DNA of 10,102 bases from CAYSLU01 sp964431965 (GCA_964431965.1 CAYSLU010000132.1:1-10102); one strand, 5' to 3'; shown: positions 1-7,899, counted from the stretch's first letter. The notes: generated by a model from the letters alone, not told the origin. Translations and numbers: made by a program.

Positions 1-115
1 GCACGTCCCCATGCGCCAGGCAAGCCAATTGACGAATGACGAGCCCTGACCCCCAGTGAGGCTGTCACCGGGCAACCGCTCGGGAGGGCGAAGCGGCGCG
101 GGTCCGTGGCCGTCC

Positions 116-136
116 GGCACCCTCGACGAGGGCGCC
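116..136 (-). terminator. GC hairpin after glutamate dehydrogenase (copy A)
   Basis: The arms 116-125 and 127-136 pair over ten positions around one apical base; the single A/C mismatch in the plus strand becomes a G-U wobble in the minus-strand RNA. It lies 43 nt beyond the dehydrogenase stop. No U-run follows. It is the near-copy of the hairpin at 5592-5612, which strengthens the view that both mark transcript ends. Confidence 0.5.
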
Positions 137-179
137 CTACCCCGGCCGGGCCACGGAGCCGCGGGGGCGCCGCCGCGTG

Positions 180-3100
180 TCAGTCCGCGCGGACGATGGC
201 TCGGACGGCGGCCGGGAGGTCGGCGTCAAAGCGCTTCAGGAACTCGTCCCAGTCGGCGGCGTGGCGGTAGAGGGCCATGGCGGCGAGCTTCTTCGTGAGC
301 AGGGCGTCGCGGTAGGCGCGCAGCTCGGGCGAGCCGAGCGCCCGCAGCACGCGGGGCATGCCCAGGTGATCCAGCAGCGCGTGCGGAACGTAGGCCCGCA
401 GCACGGCCTCGACGACGGGGCGCTGGCGGAGAATGGCGTCGAGCCGCTCGTACAGCCGCGCCTGCAGCGCGAAGAGCTGCTCGCTCGTCCGCACGGACAG
501 GGCGTACAGGGGGTCGCCGGTCTTGCGGTGCAGCGCCAGCAGCATCTTCGTCTCCGCCTCGGCGTTCGCCCGGATCAGGTCGAGCACGGCACGAATCAGG
601 GCGGAGCGCGCCCGCGGGTTCCGTACCAGCATCCGCTCGTACCCGTCGCCCAGCAGGAACGCCGTCAGCACCTCGGCGATCGAGCTGCTCGTCACGCCGC
701 CCTTGTTGGCGCTCGAGTCGCGGATCTGCAGGATGCCGGTCTTGCGCGCAATCGTCTCACGGGCCGTGTCGTCAAAGAACACGTTCGCGCCCTCGACGAT
801 CACGCGCAGCTCCCGGAACAGGTCCATGAACGCGCCCACGTTCTCGGCGTTGATCGTATCCTTGAACCCGCCGCACGGAACGAATGCCCGGATGTTGGCC
901 TGCTGAATGTACGGCCGCATCTGCGGCGAAACGAGGAACCGCCGGTGCAGGAAGGCGCCGTCCTCGACCACCGTGCCGTCCGGCAGCGCGACGGGGCGCG
1001 CGACGCGCGGGATCCGGAAGCCGCGCGGCCCGAGGCGGGATTCCGGATAGGCCATGCTGTTCAGGCGCGGGCTCGTGTGGCGCGCGACCGCGATCCTCAT
1101 CAGCTCCGTCCGGTCGAGGCCGTCGGGGTCGAACAGCACGGAGCCGCCGTCGACGATGAGGCAGATCCGGCCCCGGTACGACTGGACCTGATTGGCGCCC
1201 AAGTCGCCGTCCGGCCCGCCCGTCATCATCAGGTTGACGTCGGACTCGGCCAGCTCGAGCTGCGCGAGGATCGTCCGCAGGCAGGCCATGACGCCCATGG
1301 TCGTCATGCCGCTCGCGTCGATGCGGTCGCCGATCTCGGCCAGTATCCGGCCGGGGTCGGTCGTCAGGAGCTTCCGCACGCCGTCGATCTGCAGCTCGGT
1401 GCCCTCGTCGCCGCGCGACAGAAGGCCGAACACGCGGCGGTCCGACGTGAGCCCATACGCGTCGTGCGGTATGCCGATGCTCTTGCCGGTGGTGATCGTG
1501 CGCCAGTGCCGGTAGCCGCGGGCCTTGGCCCGCTCGGCCACGGCATCCATGAAGCCCGCGGTCCCCTCGTCGGGGCCGAAGAAGATCATCTCAGGCTGGC
1601 CCAGGCGGTCCACCACGTCCGGCGACGGCTGGATGAGGTCGAGAATGCCCTCGGTGACGTCGAACACGGCCTCGAGCCCGTCCCGCGCGTACTCGACCGC
1701 CGGCACAATGACGCCCTTGGCGCCGCTCTCGGCGATGTCCTTGTGCTTCAGCCGCTGGGCCACGGGGCCGAGCGCGTAGTTCAGGAGCGGGGCGTTGTCC
1801 AACTCGGTCTCATAGTTCCCCGCCGTGACGCGGATGAACCGCAGCCCGCCGCGCGCAATGTCCTCCGCCCGCATGTGCATGCCGATGGCGTAGAAGCCGA
1901 CCACGAAGAAGACGCCGTGGACCGGTCCCGGAAACACGAGCGGATCGAGCACGTCGCGATCCAGCCGGAACGCGCACGAGCGCTTGCCGACCTTGTAGAA
2001 GTTCGTCTTCCGCACGTGCGTGACCATCCGCGCCATGAAGCTGAAGATGTCGAACCCCGTGCGGTCGTCGATGAACGCGATGGCGGCATCGCGGCGGAAG
2101 GCGTCCAGGTCGCGCCGGACGGCGGCCTCACCGACACCGCGACGCGCGCGCTTCGGGTTGAACCGGCGGTCGAACAGCTCGAACAGGCGCTTGAGCAGCT
2201 CCGGCCGCTGGCGGATCGTGTCCAGGATGCCCTTGCGGAAGTACTCGGCGCGATTCGAGTCGAACACCCGCTTGCACAGCGCGTCCCGCAGCTCCTTGCG
2301 GGTCAGGCCGTTCATCATGTCGCGGTCGGCGGCCAGGTCCTTGTAGATGAAGTTGTGCACGAAGGCGGAGGCCGCGATCGCGAAGATGTACTCGTCGAAC
2401 GTGAGCGCGCCGCCCACGTAGAGATCATCAAGGTCGCCGGCCTGGATGGCCAGCAGCGCGTGGAGTCGCTCAAGCGCGGTCGCAAGCGCGGCCCGGCCCG
2501 GCCGCCCGTCGAGGTAGAGCGAGCAGATCGACTCCATGCGGCCGGACGACACGCGGTACGTCTCCCAGTAGCCGCGGTTCAGGGCAAGCCCGAGGTCGGA
2601 CAGCATCCTCCGGATGGTCGGCAGGATCGAGCGCCCGAAATCGTCGCGGAACATCACGCGGGTCTCGCGCGTGGCGGGAGACCCGGACACCTCGACGAGC
2701 GGAATCACGCTCGCCGAGCACCGGCGAAGGAACGACTCGTACCGCACGCGCGTCTCGTCGGGCACCGGCGGCCCGGACACGATCTGGTTGAACGCGAACG
2801 GGGATTCACCCGGCGCCAGGTCCGCCGCCGCCTTGCAGGGCTCGGGCCGGATGATGTACGTGTAGTACTGGCCCGCGCGGCCGAAGTAGTACTCCACCCG
2901 CCGGCCGGCCATCACGGGGTTCAGCACGGCCTCCATGCGGTCGCGGTTCTCGGCGGTCGCGATGCGGGCCTGGACGCCGCCGTCGACGCTCAGCCGCGCC
3001 TCGGACACTTCGCTCCGCAGGACGAAGCGCCCCTCGCGCGGCTCGATGTTCATCGCGATCGACCAGAGGACGCGCTTCAGCGCCTCCTTGGAGATCGTGC

Positions 3101-3290
3101 CGAAGAAGTAGTTCGGCAGGCCGAGGTCGGTCAGCAGGATCCCGGCGGCCGCGTTCACCGCACCGGCCGTGAGCAGGCCTTCGCTGGCCAGCTCGATGAC
3201 CGACTCGTACAGCAGGCTGGTGTCCAGCCCGCGGTCGCGGGCCTGGGCAATGATCGACCCGCTTTCGCCAACGGGAACGGGATTACTCAT
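180..3290 (-). CDS. NAD-dependent glutamate dehydrogenase, ~115-kDa GDH2 type
   Basis: The 1036-residue enzyme is predicted to convert glutamate and NAD to 2-oxoglutarate, ammonia and NADH in the cytoplasm. Its length matches the ~115-kDa class typified by yeast GDH2, not the ~50-kDa hexameric or ~180-kDa bacterial enzymes. The first ~400 residues are the poorly conserved N-terminal region of that class. The catalytic part carries ARGGLRF at 479-485, KHKDIAESGAKG at 515-526 with the likely catalytic Lys525, GPDEGT at 572-577, TTGKSIGIPHDAYG at 600-613, GGPDGDLGAN at 691-700 in the nucleotide-binding fold, VPCGG at 804-808, VEGAN at 832-836 and SSANKGGVTSS at 859-869. The usual EGGSKG is ESGAKG here. 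The ATG at 3290 has GGGAGG 4 nt away; the frame is open 16 codons further but would run into the amidohydrolase gene. It is the last gene of the operon, 19 nt after the amidohydrolase. Confidence 0.93.
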   Translation of the reverse strand: MSNPVPVGESGSIIAQARDRGLDTSLLYESVIELASEGLLTAGAVNAAAGILLTDLGLPNYFFGTISKEALKRVLWSIAMNIEPREGRFVLRSEVSEARLSVDGGVQARIATAENRDRMEAVLNPVMAGRRVEYYFGRAGQYYTYIIRPEPCKAAADLAPGESPFAFNQIVSGPPVPDETRVRYESFLRRCSASVIPLVEVSGSPATRETRVMFRDDFGRSILPTIRRMLSDLGLALNRGYWETYRVSSGRMESICSLYLDGRPGRAALATALERLHALLAIQAGDLDDLYVGGALTFDEYIFAIAASAFVHNFIYKDLAADRDMMNGLTRKELRDALCKRVFDSNRAEYFRKGILDTIRQRPELLKRLFELFDRRFNPKRARRGVGEAAVRRDLDAFRRDAAIAFIDDRTGFDIFSFMARMVTHVRKTNFYKVGKRSCAFRLDRDVLDPLVFPGPVHGVFFVVGFYAIGMHMRAEDIARGGLRFIRVTAGNYETELDNAPLLNYALGPVAQRLKHKDIAESGAKGVIVPAVEYARDGLEAVFDVTEGILDLIQPSPDVVDRLGQPEMIFFGPDEGTAGFMDAVAERAKARGYRHWRTITTGKSIGIPHDAYGLTSDRRVFGLLSRGDEGTELQIDGVRKLLTTDPGRILAEIGDRIDASGMTTMGVMACLRTILAQLELAESDVNLMMTGGPDGDLGANQVQSYRGRICLIVDGGSVLFDPDGLDRTELMRIAVARHTSPRLNSMAYPESRLGPRGFRIPRVARPVALPDGTVVEDGAFLHRRFLVSPQMRPYIQQANIRAFVPCGGFKDTINAENVGAFMDLFRELRVIVEGANVFFDDTARETIARKTGILQIRDSSANKGGVTSSSIAEVLTAFLLGDGYERMLVRNPRARSALIRAVLDLIRANAEAETKMLLALHRKTGDPLYALSVRTSEQLFALQARLYERLDAILRQRPVVEAVLRAYVPHALLDHLGMPRVLRALGSPELRAYRDALLTKKLAAMALYRHAADWDEFLKRFDADLPAAVRAIVRAD

Positions 3291-3309
3291 GACGCCTCCC
3301 GGGCGCGGC

Positions 3310-4194
3310 TCAGCCAAGACGCAGCAGGCGCACGGCATTTCCGCCCATGATCTTGTCGAACGCCGCCTGGGACATGCGGCCCTTCGCCAGCCCCTCGCGC
3401 AGGAACGTCAGGAGCGGCCCCTTGTCGTTCGTCGGATAGCAGCAGTCCAGCCCCATCAGGAGCTGGTCCTGGAACTCCTCGGCGAACTGGTAGCCCCAGT
3501 CCGGGTCGCGCGTGAGGGCGTTGCAGCCGCTGCCCGCGCTGAGGTCGCCCCAGAGGTTCTTGTGCTTCCGCATCAGCTCGGGGACGCGCCCGCCCGGACC
3601 GACCTTGCCCTTGGGATAGCCCTCGCGCTCGGTCGTGGTCGGATGCGGCGCCACCTCCGCCCAGAAGCCCATCGAATGGCCCAGCAGGTTGAGCTTGGGG
3701 AAGGTCTGGAGCGCGCGCTCGATCTCCGGCATGCCCGGCTGCGAGATCAGGCCATACACGTTGTAGTCGCGGCCGGCGACGTGGAAGATGATCGGGAACC
3801 CGACCGCCTCGCAGCCCGCCAGCAGGCGCTGGACGCGCGGGTCATGCCACCAGAGGTTCGCCGTGATCTCGCCGAGCCCCACCGCGCCCAGCCCCTTGTA
3901 GTAGCTCAGCAGCGGCACGAAATCGGCCTGCAGGCTGTTGCCCAGGCGGGGGTCGATGTTGCAGAACTTAATGAACCGGCCCGGGAACTGGTCGCACGCC
4001 TCGAACGTCTCCTCGACGGTCTGAACCAGCGGCCCGCTCTCGGGCGAGACCAGCGGCAGCGCGACCGACTGGTCGATGCCGAGCTTGTCCATGATGGCCA
4101 CCATCTCGGCGGCCGTGGTGAACGTGTGCCCCGAATGCGGGTTGATGAAGCCCTTGCGCGGGATGATGTGCTCGTGAATGTCGATGACCGGCAT
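3310..4194 (-). CDS. Amidohydrolase-2 family metal-dependent hydrolase
   Basis: The 294-residue protein has the TIM-barrel amidohydrolase pattern of the Amidohydro_2 group (relatives include ACMSD and other decarboxylases as well as hydrolases). Candidate metal ligands are His7 and His9 in DIHEHI, His138 in IIFHVAGRD, His173 in LLGHSMGFW and Asp250 in LLMGLDCCYP. GEI at 108-110 and DLSAGSG at 217-223 are further strand-end motifs typical of the fold. Whether it hydrolyses a C-N, C-O or C-C bond cannot be told. There is no signal peptide, so it is cytoplasmic. The ATG at 4194 is chosen because AGGGAG (4206-4201) lies 6 nt away, immediately after the DegT stop codon, and because translation then begins at MPVIDIHEHI, the normal N terminus of this family. 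The 13-nt gap from the aminotransferase implies co-expression and a shared pathway. Confidence 0.88.
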   Translation of the reverse strand: MPVIDIHEHIIPRKGFINPHSGHTFTTAAEMVAIMDKLGIDQSVALPLVSPESGPLVQTVEETFEACDQFPGRFIKFCNIDPRLGNSLQADFVPLLSYYKGLGAVGLGEITANLWWHDPRVQRLLAGCEAVGFPIIFHVAGRDYNVYGLISQPGMPEIERALQTFPKLNLLGHSMGFWAEVAPHPTTTEREGYPKGKVGPGGRVPELMRKHKNLWGDLSAGSGCNALTRDPDWGYQFAEEFQDQLLMGLDCCYPTNDKGPLLTFLREGLAKGRMSQAAFDKIMGGNAVRLLRLG

Positions 4195-4207
4195 GGTGTG
4201 CTCCCTG

Positions 4208-5470
4208 CTACCGCTTGAGGTACGCGGCTTCAACCTTCTTCAGCGCCTTGACGATCTCCCGGACGTTCGCCGCACGAACGCGCTCGTGCCACGCGATGTT
4301 GAACGTGCCGGCATCCGCCGTGTCCAGATTCGGCAGCGGATAGTCCTGGTCCGGGTTTCCTTTGTAGAGCGGGCTGGTCCACGGGTAGCCCGTACCCGGG
4401 AACACCGCCCGGTTCCGATACCAGTCCTGCTCGGTGAACACGTGGCGGTAGGACACGCCGCACGACACGCCCTCGGCCTGAAGCGCCTTCACGAAGCCGG
4501 CCTTGTCCACGGCGAGCCGCGCGAGGTCCAGCCGGCCGAACAGGAACCAGTACGAGGCCTCCGCGCGCGCCGGCGCCTCGGCGATGCGCACGGCCTTCAG
4601 CTCCTGCTTGCAGGCGGCCGTCAGCGCCAGGGCGGCCTTGCGGCGCGCCGCGACGATGCGCGGCAGCTTCTTGAGCTGCACGCGGCCGATGCACGCGGCG
4701 AGGTCGTTCAGGTTGTAGTTGAGCGAGCAGGCGACGTTTCCCCGGCTCCCCGTCACGCCGAAGGGCTTCCCGCGATCGGAGTAGCGCCGGGCGCGCCAGT
4801 AGAGATCCTCGCGCTTCGTGAAGACGACGCCGCCCTGCGCGCCCGTGGCGTGGTGCTTGCCGGACATCGTCGAGAAGGCGCCGATGTCGCCGAACGTTCC
4901 GACCATCCGCCCGCGGTAGGTGGCGCCGTGCGCCTGCGCGCAGTCCTCGATCACCGGGATGCCCCGCGCCTTCGCGATCTCCATGATGGGCCCCATGTCG
5001 GCCGGGATGCCGGCGATGTGGGCCACGATGATCGCGCTGGTGCGCGGCGTGATCCGCGCCTCGATCTGCTCCGGGCCGGCGTTGAACGAGCCCGGGGCCG
5101 CATCGGCCGGCACCGGCACGCAGGCGCACAGGGGAACCGGCATCACGCCCCCGGGGTCGGTGATCGGCGGAACGATCACCTCGGTGAAGGCCTTGGGCTC
5201 GAGGGCGCGCAGGGCCACGTAGACGGCCGTGGTGCCCGAGTTGACCGCGTCCGCGAAGCCGCCGCCGAGCCAGGCGGCGAACTCGGAGCAGTACGCCTCC
5301 TCCTCCGGCCCGTTGTAGCCGAACACGTTGCCGGTCTCGATGCATCGGTCGAAGAGAGCCGCGACGGCCTGCTTCTCCTCGACCCCGAACAGCGCACGCG
5401 GCTGCCAAGGCGTCTTGCACGCCTTGGGACCGCCGTCGAGCGCCAACCGCTCCGCCCGCGATGCCCCCAT
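4208..5470 (-). CDS. DegT/DnrJ/EryC1-family PLP aminotransferase
   Basis: The 420-residue protein belongs to the DegT/DnrJ/EryC1 family (fold-type I PLP enzymes). These typically transfer an amino group from glutamate or glutamine to a keto-sugar, sugar nucleotide or keto-cyclitol. Visible hallmarks are the N-terminal LALDGGPKA, NSGTTA at 77-82 for cofactor phosphate binding, EDCAQAHGA at 175-183 with Asp176 contacting the pyridine nitrogen, the Schiff-base lysine Lys205 in FSTMSGKHHATGAQGG (199-214), and NYNLNDLAACIG at 251-262. The C-terminal domain ends normally. The frame is open upstream to 5845, but that would overlap the kinase gene. The ATG at 5470 follows AGGGAGA by 7 nt and starts where family members start. 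It is the first gene of a tight three-gene unit; glutamate dehydrogenase, the third gene, could renew its amino donor. The substrate is unknown. Confidence 0.93.
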   Translation of the reverse strand: MGASRAERLALDGGPKACKTPWQPRALFGVEEKQAVAALFDRCIETGNVFGYNGPEEEAYCSEFAAWLGGGFADAVNSGTTAVYVALRALEPKAFTEVIVPPITDPGGVMPVPLCACVPVPADAAPGSFNAGPEQIEARITPRTSAIIVAHIAGIPADMGPIMEIAKARGIPVIEDCAQAHGATYRGRMVGTFGDIGAFSTMSGKHHATGAQGGVVFTKREDLYWRARRYSDRGKPFGVTGSRGNVACSLNYNLNDLAACIGRVQLKKLPRIVAARRKAALALTAACKQELKAVRIAEAPARAEASYWFLFGRLDLARLAVDKAGFVKALQAEGVSCGVSYRHVFTEQDWYRNRAVFPGTGYPWTSPLYKGNPDQDYPLPNLDTADAGTFNIAWHERVRAANVREIVKALKKVEAAYLKR

Positions 5471-5488
5471 GATGGAATCTCCCTGCGG

Positions 5489-5520
5489 CCGGGAACGCGG
5501 CATGTTGCCGCTCACCCCGG
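5489..5520 (-). promoter_or_regulatory. Two-tier hairpin in the DegT leader
   Basis: An inner perfect 6-bp stem (5497-5502 with 5506-5511, 3-base loop) sits inside an outer perfect 5-bp stem (5489-5493 with 5516-5520), separated by 3- and 4-base bulged sides. It lies between the predicted promoter and the ribosome binding site of the DegT gene (AGGGAGA, 5484-5478), ending 4 nt from the latter. It could affect translation initiation or mRNA stability; no riboswitch class is recognised. Confidence 0.4.
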
Positions 5521-5534
5521 ACCGCGAAGAGGTT

Positions 5535-5543
5535 CTTATAGCA
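5535..5543 (-). promoter_or_regulatory. Extended -10 promoter for the DegT operon
   Basis: The minus strand reads TGC-TATAAG, matching the sigma-70 extended -10 consensus TGnTATAAT in all but the last base, in an otherwise GC-rich spacer. A TTGTCG lies upstream (5560-5555), but only 14 nt away, too close for a canonical -35; extended -10 promoters often lack one. Transcription would begin near 5528, giving a leader of roughly 55-60 nt before the DegT ATG at 5470. Confidence 0.5.
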
Positions 5544-5591
5544 CAACTCCGCCGCGACAATCCACCCGACGGTCGGCCGGTCGGCCGGCAC

Positions 5592-5612
5592 GGCGGCCTC
5601 GGCGAGGGCGCC
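5592..5612 (-). terminator. GC hairpin after the GHMP kinase (copy B)
   Basis: The arms 5592-5601 and 5603-5612 pair over ten positions with one G/G mismatch around a single apical base. The hairpin starts 16 nt after the kinase stop codon. No U-tract follows. It matches the hairpin at 116-136 in 18 of 21 positions, and the match extends to 22 of 26 over 5592-5617. Its position between a stop codon and a promoter supports a terminator or mRNA 3'-end role. Confidence 0.5.
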
Positions 5613-5628
5613 CTGCCGGGGCGCACGG

Positions 5629-6684
5629 TCAGCCCTTGTGCTCCCACACCCGCAGGCCGTAGCGGCTGAGGTAGATGGGGATGTTCTTGAAGAGCGGGTT
5701 CGCCTCTTCGATCTCGCGGATCATGGAGCGCTTCTCGTGCGACATGGCGCCGCACAGGATGGTGACCGACCCGCCTTCGCCGCCGGCGCCGTTCACCTTC
5801 CACCCGAGCGCCTGGTACTTGCGGGCGATCTCGATGACCTGCCACGCATCCTTGCTGATCAGGTCGGCGTGGAGCCGGCCCTGGGCGTCCGTGTTGTCGA
5901 TCATGGCGCGGCCGAGCGCCCCGAAATCGCCGGCGTAGACCGCGTCACGCGACCGGGGCGCGGTCTGCCGAAGGTCTTCGATCTTCGGGCAGGCGGGGCC
6001 CGCGTTCTCGAGCTCGCGGATCACCATCTCGTGCACCCGGGACGAGCTGTGCGACTTGCCCAGGTAGATCAGAACCAGACGCCGCTCCAGCTCCCACCAG
6101 ATCGAGTTCGGAACCCAGAGCTGGGACACGGAAGCGTTCGGGTACTGGTGCATCTCGATGTAGTTGATGCCGCCGTACGCCGAGCACAGCTGATCCTGTA
6201 TGCCGCACTGCTGCTTCAGCTTCTCGGTCTCGATCAGCTGCGCCGTGCGCGCCACCTCGTGCGGCGTCATCCGCCCGCGCGTCAGGCAGTCCAGGGCTCC
6301 GATCAGCGCCACGGTGATCGACGCCGACGTTCCCATCGACCCTCCCGCCGGCGCCTCGGAGAAGATGGTCACCTCGACGGACAGGTCCTGCGGCACCTTC
6401 ATGTGATCGATCGCGGCCTCCAGCAGGGGGTGCCGGTCGTACTTCTCCTCCGGCCGCACGACGTAGCGCTGGCCGAAGTTCTCGGCGTGCAGCACGATGC
6501 GATCCTCGGACCCGTCGTGCTCGTACACCTCGATCTGAACCTCGGCGTAGGGATAGACGCCGATGTTGAAGATCTTGCCGTGCTCCGCGAACCAGGTGTC
6601 GGTCCACCCGCCGTTGTCACAGATCCGGATGGGGGCCAGGCTGTTGATGACCCGTAGCTTCCGACGGTTCCGGCCGACGCTCAT
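5629..6684 (-). CDS. GHMP-family sugar kinase (HddA/fucokinase-like)
   Basis: This is a 351-residue ATP-dependent small-molecule kinase of the GHMP superfamily (galactokinase, homoserine, mevalonate and phosphomevalonate kinases). Motif 1, APIRICDNGGWTD, is at 17-29. Motif 2, the ATP-phosphate loop, is APAGGSMGTSAS at 111-122. A GIQDQ segment at 161-165 carries the Asp that is catalytic in these kinases, and motif 3, NGAGGEGGSV, is at 298-307. The layout and the GGWTDT start most resemble the predicted kinase group that includes D-glycero-alpha-D-manno-heptose 7-phosphate kinase and bacterial fucokinase-like enzymes, so the substrate is probably a sugar or sugar phosphate, but the exact one cannot be read from sequence. 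GGAGG lies 5 nt before the ATG. The gene follows hflX by 63 nt and is followed by a hairpin, so it probably ends that transcript. Confidence 0.9.
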   Translation of the reverse strand: MSVGRNRRKLRVINSLAPIRICDNGGWTDTWFAEHGKIFNIGVYPYAEVQIEVYEHDGSEDRIVLHAENFGQRYVVRPEEKYDRHPLLEAAIDHMKVPQDLSVEVTIFSEAPAGGSMGTSASITVALIGALDCLTRGRMTPHEVARTAQLIETEKLKQQCGIQDQLCSAYGGINYIEMHQYPNASVSQLWVPNSIWWELERRLVLIYLGKSHSSSRVHEMVIRELENAGPACPKIEDLRQTAPRSRDAVYAGDFGALGRAMIDNTDAQGRLHADLISKDAWQVIEIARKYQALGWKVNGAGGEGGSVTILCGAMSHEKRSMIREIEEANPLFKNIPIYLSRYGLRVWEHKG

Positions 6685-6747
6685 GGCTGCCTCCGCAGTG
6701 GGGTATCGAAACGACCCGCCGCTTCTATCACCGCGCCCCGCCGCCTG

Positions 6748-7899
6748 TCACCAAAATCTGCCGCCGGCCTCGCCGCCGGTCGCCGGGCGGCGGCGGATCT
6801 CCGCCGGCAGGCGCTCCGACACGCGCGCCTTGAGCGCGTCCAGCCCCGTGCCGCCCGTGGCGGACACGGCGATCGCATCCGGGTGCTTCGCCAGCAGAAC
6901 GGGCACGGCCGCCCGGGCCTCGGGCAGGTCCGCCTTGTTGAAGACCAGCAGCGCCGGCACATCCTGGGCGCCGATCTCGCGGAGCGTTTCGTCGACCACG
7001 ACGCCGTGCTCCTCGACGTACGGGTGGCTCGCCTCCGCCACGTGGAGCAGCAGGTCCGCCTCGCGCACCTCCTCCAGGGTCGACTGGAACGAGGCGATCA
7101 GGCCGTGCGGAAGGTGGCGGATGAAGCCGACCGTGTCGGTGAACATGACCTTCCGGCCGTCGGGCAGCCGCACGAGCCGGGTCTTGGTGTCGAGGGTGGC
7201 GAACAGCCGGTCGTCCACATAGGCGTCCGCCCCGGCAAATGCGTTGAGCAGCGTGGACTTCCCGGCGTTGGTGTAGCCGACGAGGCAGACGAGCGGCCAC
7301 GGGCGCCGCTGGCGGGTGCGCTCGCGCCGCTTCTGGATCGCATCGAGCTTCCGCTGCAGGTCCCGGATGCGGCGGCGCATCGGCTCGTTGCGGAGCTGAA
7401 GCGGGCTCTCGCCCGGGCCGCGCATCCCGATGCCGCCCGTGAACCGCGGCTGCTTGGCCGAGACCGGGATCCGGGTGATGAGATAGCGGAGCTGGGCGAG
7501 CTCGACCTGGATCTGCGCCTCGGCCGAGCGGGCGCGGCGCGCGAAGATCTGAAGGATCAGCTCCGTCCGATCGATCACCCGGACCCCCAGCGACTGGTCG
7601 AGGTTGTTGACTTGGACCGACGACAGCTCGTTGTCGAAGATCACGACATCCGCGCCCGACTCGCGGCAGGCGAGCTGGACCTCGGCCAGCTTGCCTTCGC
7701 CGACAAAGAAGTTCGCCGTTGGCCGCTCGCGGTGCTGCGTGATGCTGCCGATGACGACGGCGCCGGCCGTATCGGTCAGGCGCTCCAGCTCGGCCAGCGA
7801 GTCCCGGGCCTGCTCGCGGCTCTGGCGGCCGATCGAGACCTGGACGAGAACCGCCTTCTCGCGGAATCGGCTCTGCTTCGGATCCGGTGATGGGCTCAT
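6748..7899 (-). CDS. hflX: Ribosome-associated GTPase HflX
   Basis: HflX binds 50S and 70S ribosomes and uses GTP to split or rescue stalled ribosomes, notably under stress. The protein has 383 residues. The N-terminal HflX domain (about 15-150) has the family's FDNELSSVQVNNL segment at 88-100 and the RTELILQIFARRARSAEAQIQVELAQL helix at about 111-137. A glycine-rich GGIGMRGPGE follows at 155-164, then a basic coiled linker (about 172-200). The G domain has G1 GYTNAGKST at 208-216, FATLDTKTR (G2) at 233-241, DTVG (G3) at 255-258, NKAD (G4) at 321-324 and SAT (G5) at 346-348. The residues after GPGE (SPLQLRNEP) differ from the common TQLExDRR form. The ATG at 7899 has no clear Shine-Dalgarno sequence, but the upstream gene ends only 28 nt away, so translational coupling is possible. 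Confidence 0.97.
   Translation of the reverse strand: MSPSPDPKQSRFREKAVLVQVSIGRQSREQARDSLAELERLTDTAGAVVIGSITQHRERPTANFFVGEGKLAEVQLACRESGADVVIFDNELSSVQVNNLDQSLGVRVIDRTELILQIFARRARSAEAQIQVELAQLRYLITRIPVSAKQPRFTGGIGMRGPGESPLQLRNEPMRRRIRDLQRKLDAIQKRRERTRQRRPWPLVCLVGYTNAGKSTLLNAFAGADAYVDDRLFATLDTKTRLVRLPDGRKVMFTDTVGFIRHLPHGLIASFQSTLEEVREADLLLHVAEASHPYVEEHGVVVDETLREIGAQDVPALLVFNKADLPEARAAVPVLLAKHPDAIAVSATGGTGLDALKARVSERLPAEIRRRPATGGEAGGRFW

Noticed and set aside
1..115. Possible start of a further minus-strand gene (ATG at 12) or a promoter near the left edge
   Set aside because: Too few bases are visible, there is no ribosome site before the ATG, and no promoter pair was convincing.
177..3350. 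A 1057-codon open frame on the plus strand, antisense to the glutamate dehydrogenase gene
   Set aside because: Its product is Arg/His/Val/Gln-rich low-information sequence with no domain, and such antisense frames arise from codon bias in GC-rich genes. The minus-strand frame has clear GDH motifs throughout.
5471..5845. N-terminal extension of the DegT frame up to 5845
   Set aside because: It would overlap the kinase gene by over 200 bases; the extra residues are Arg/Pro-rich and unlike the family, and the ATG at 5470 has a good ribosome site.
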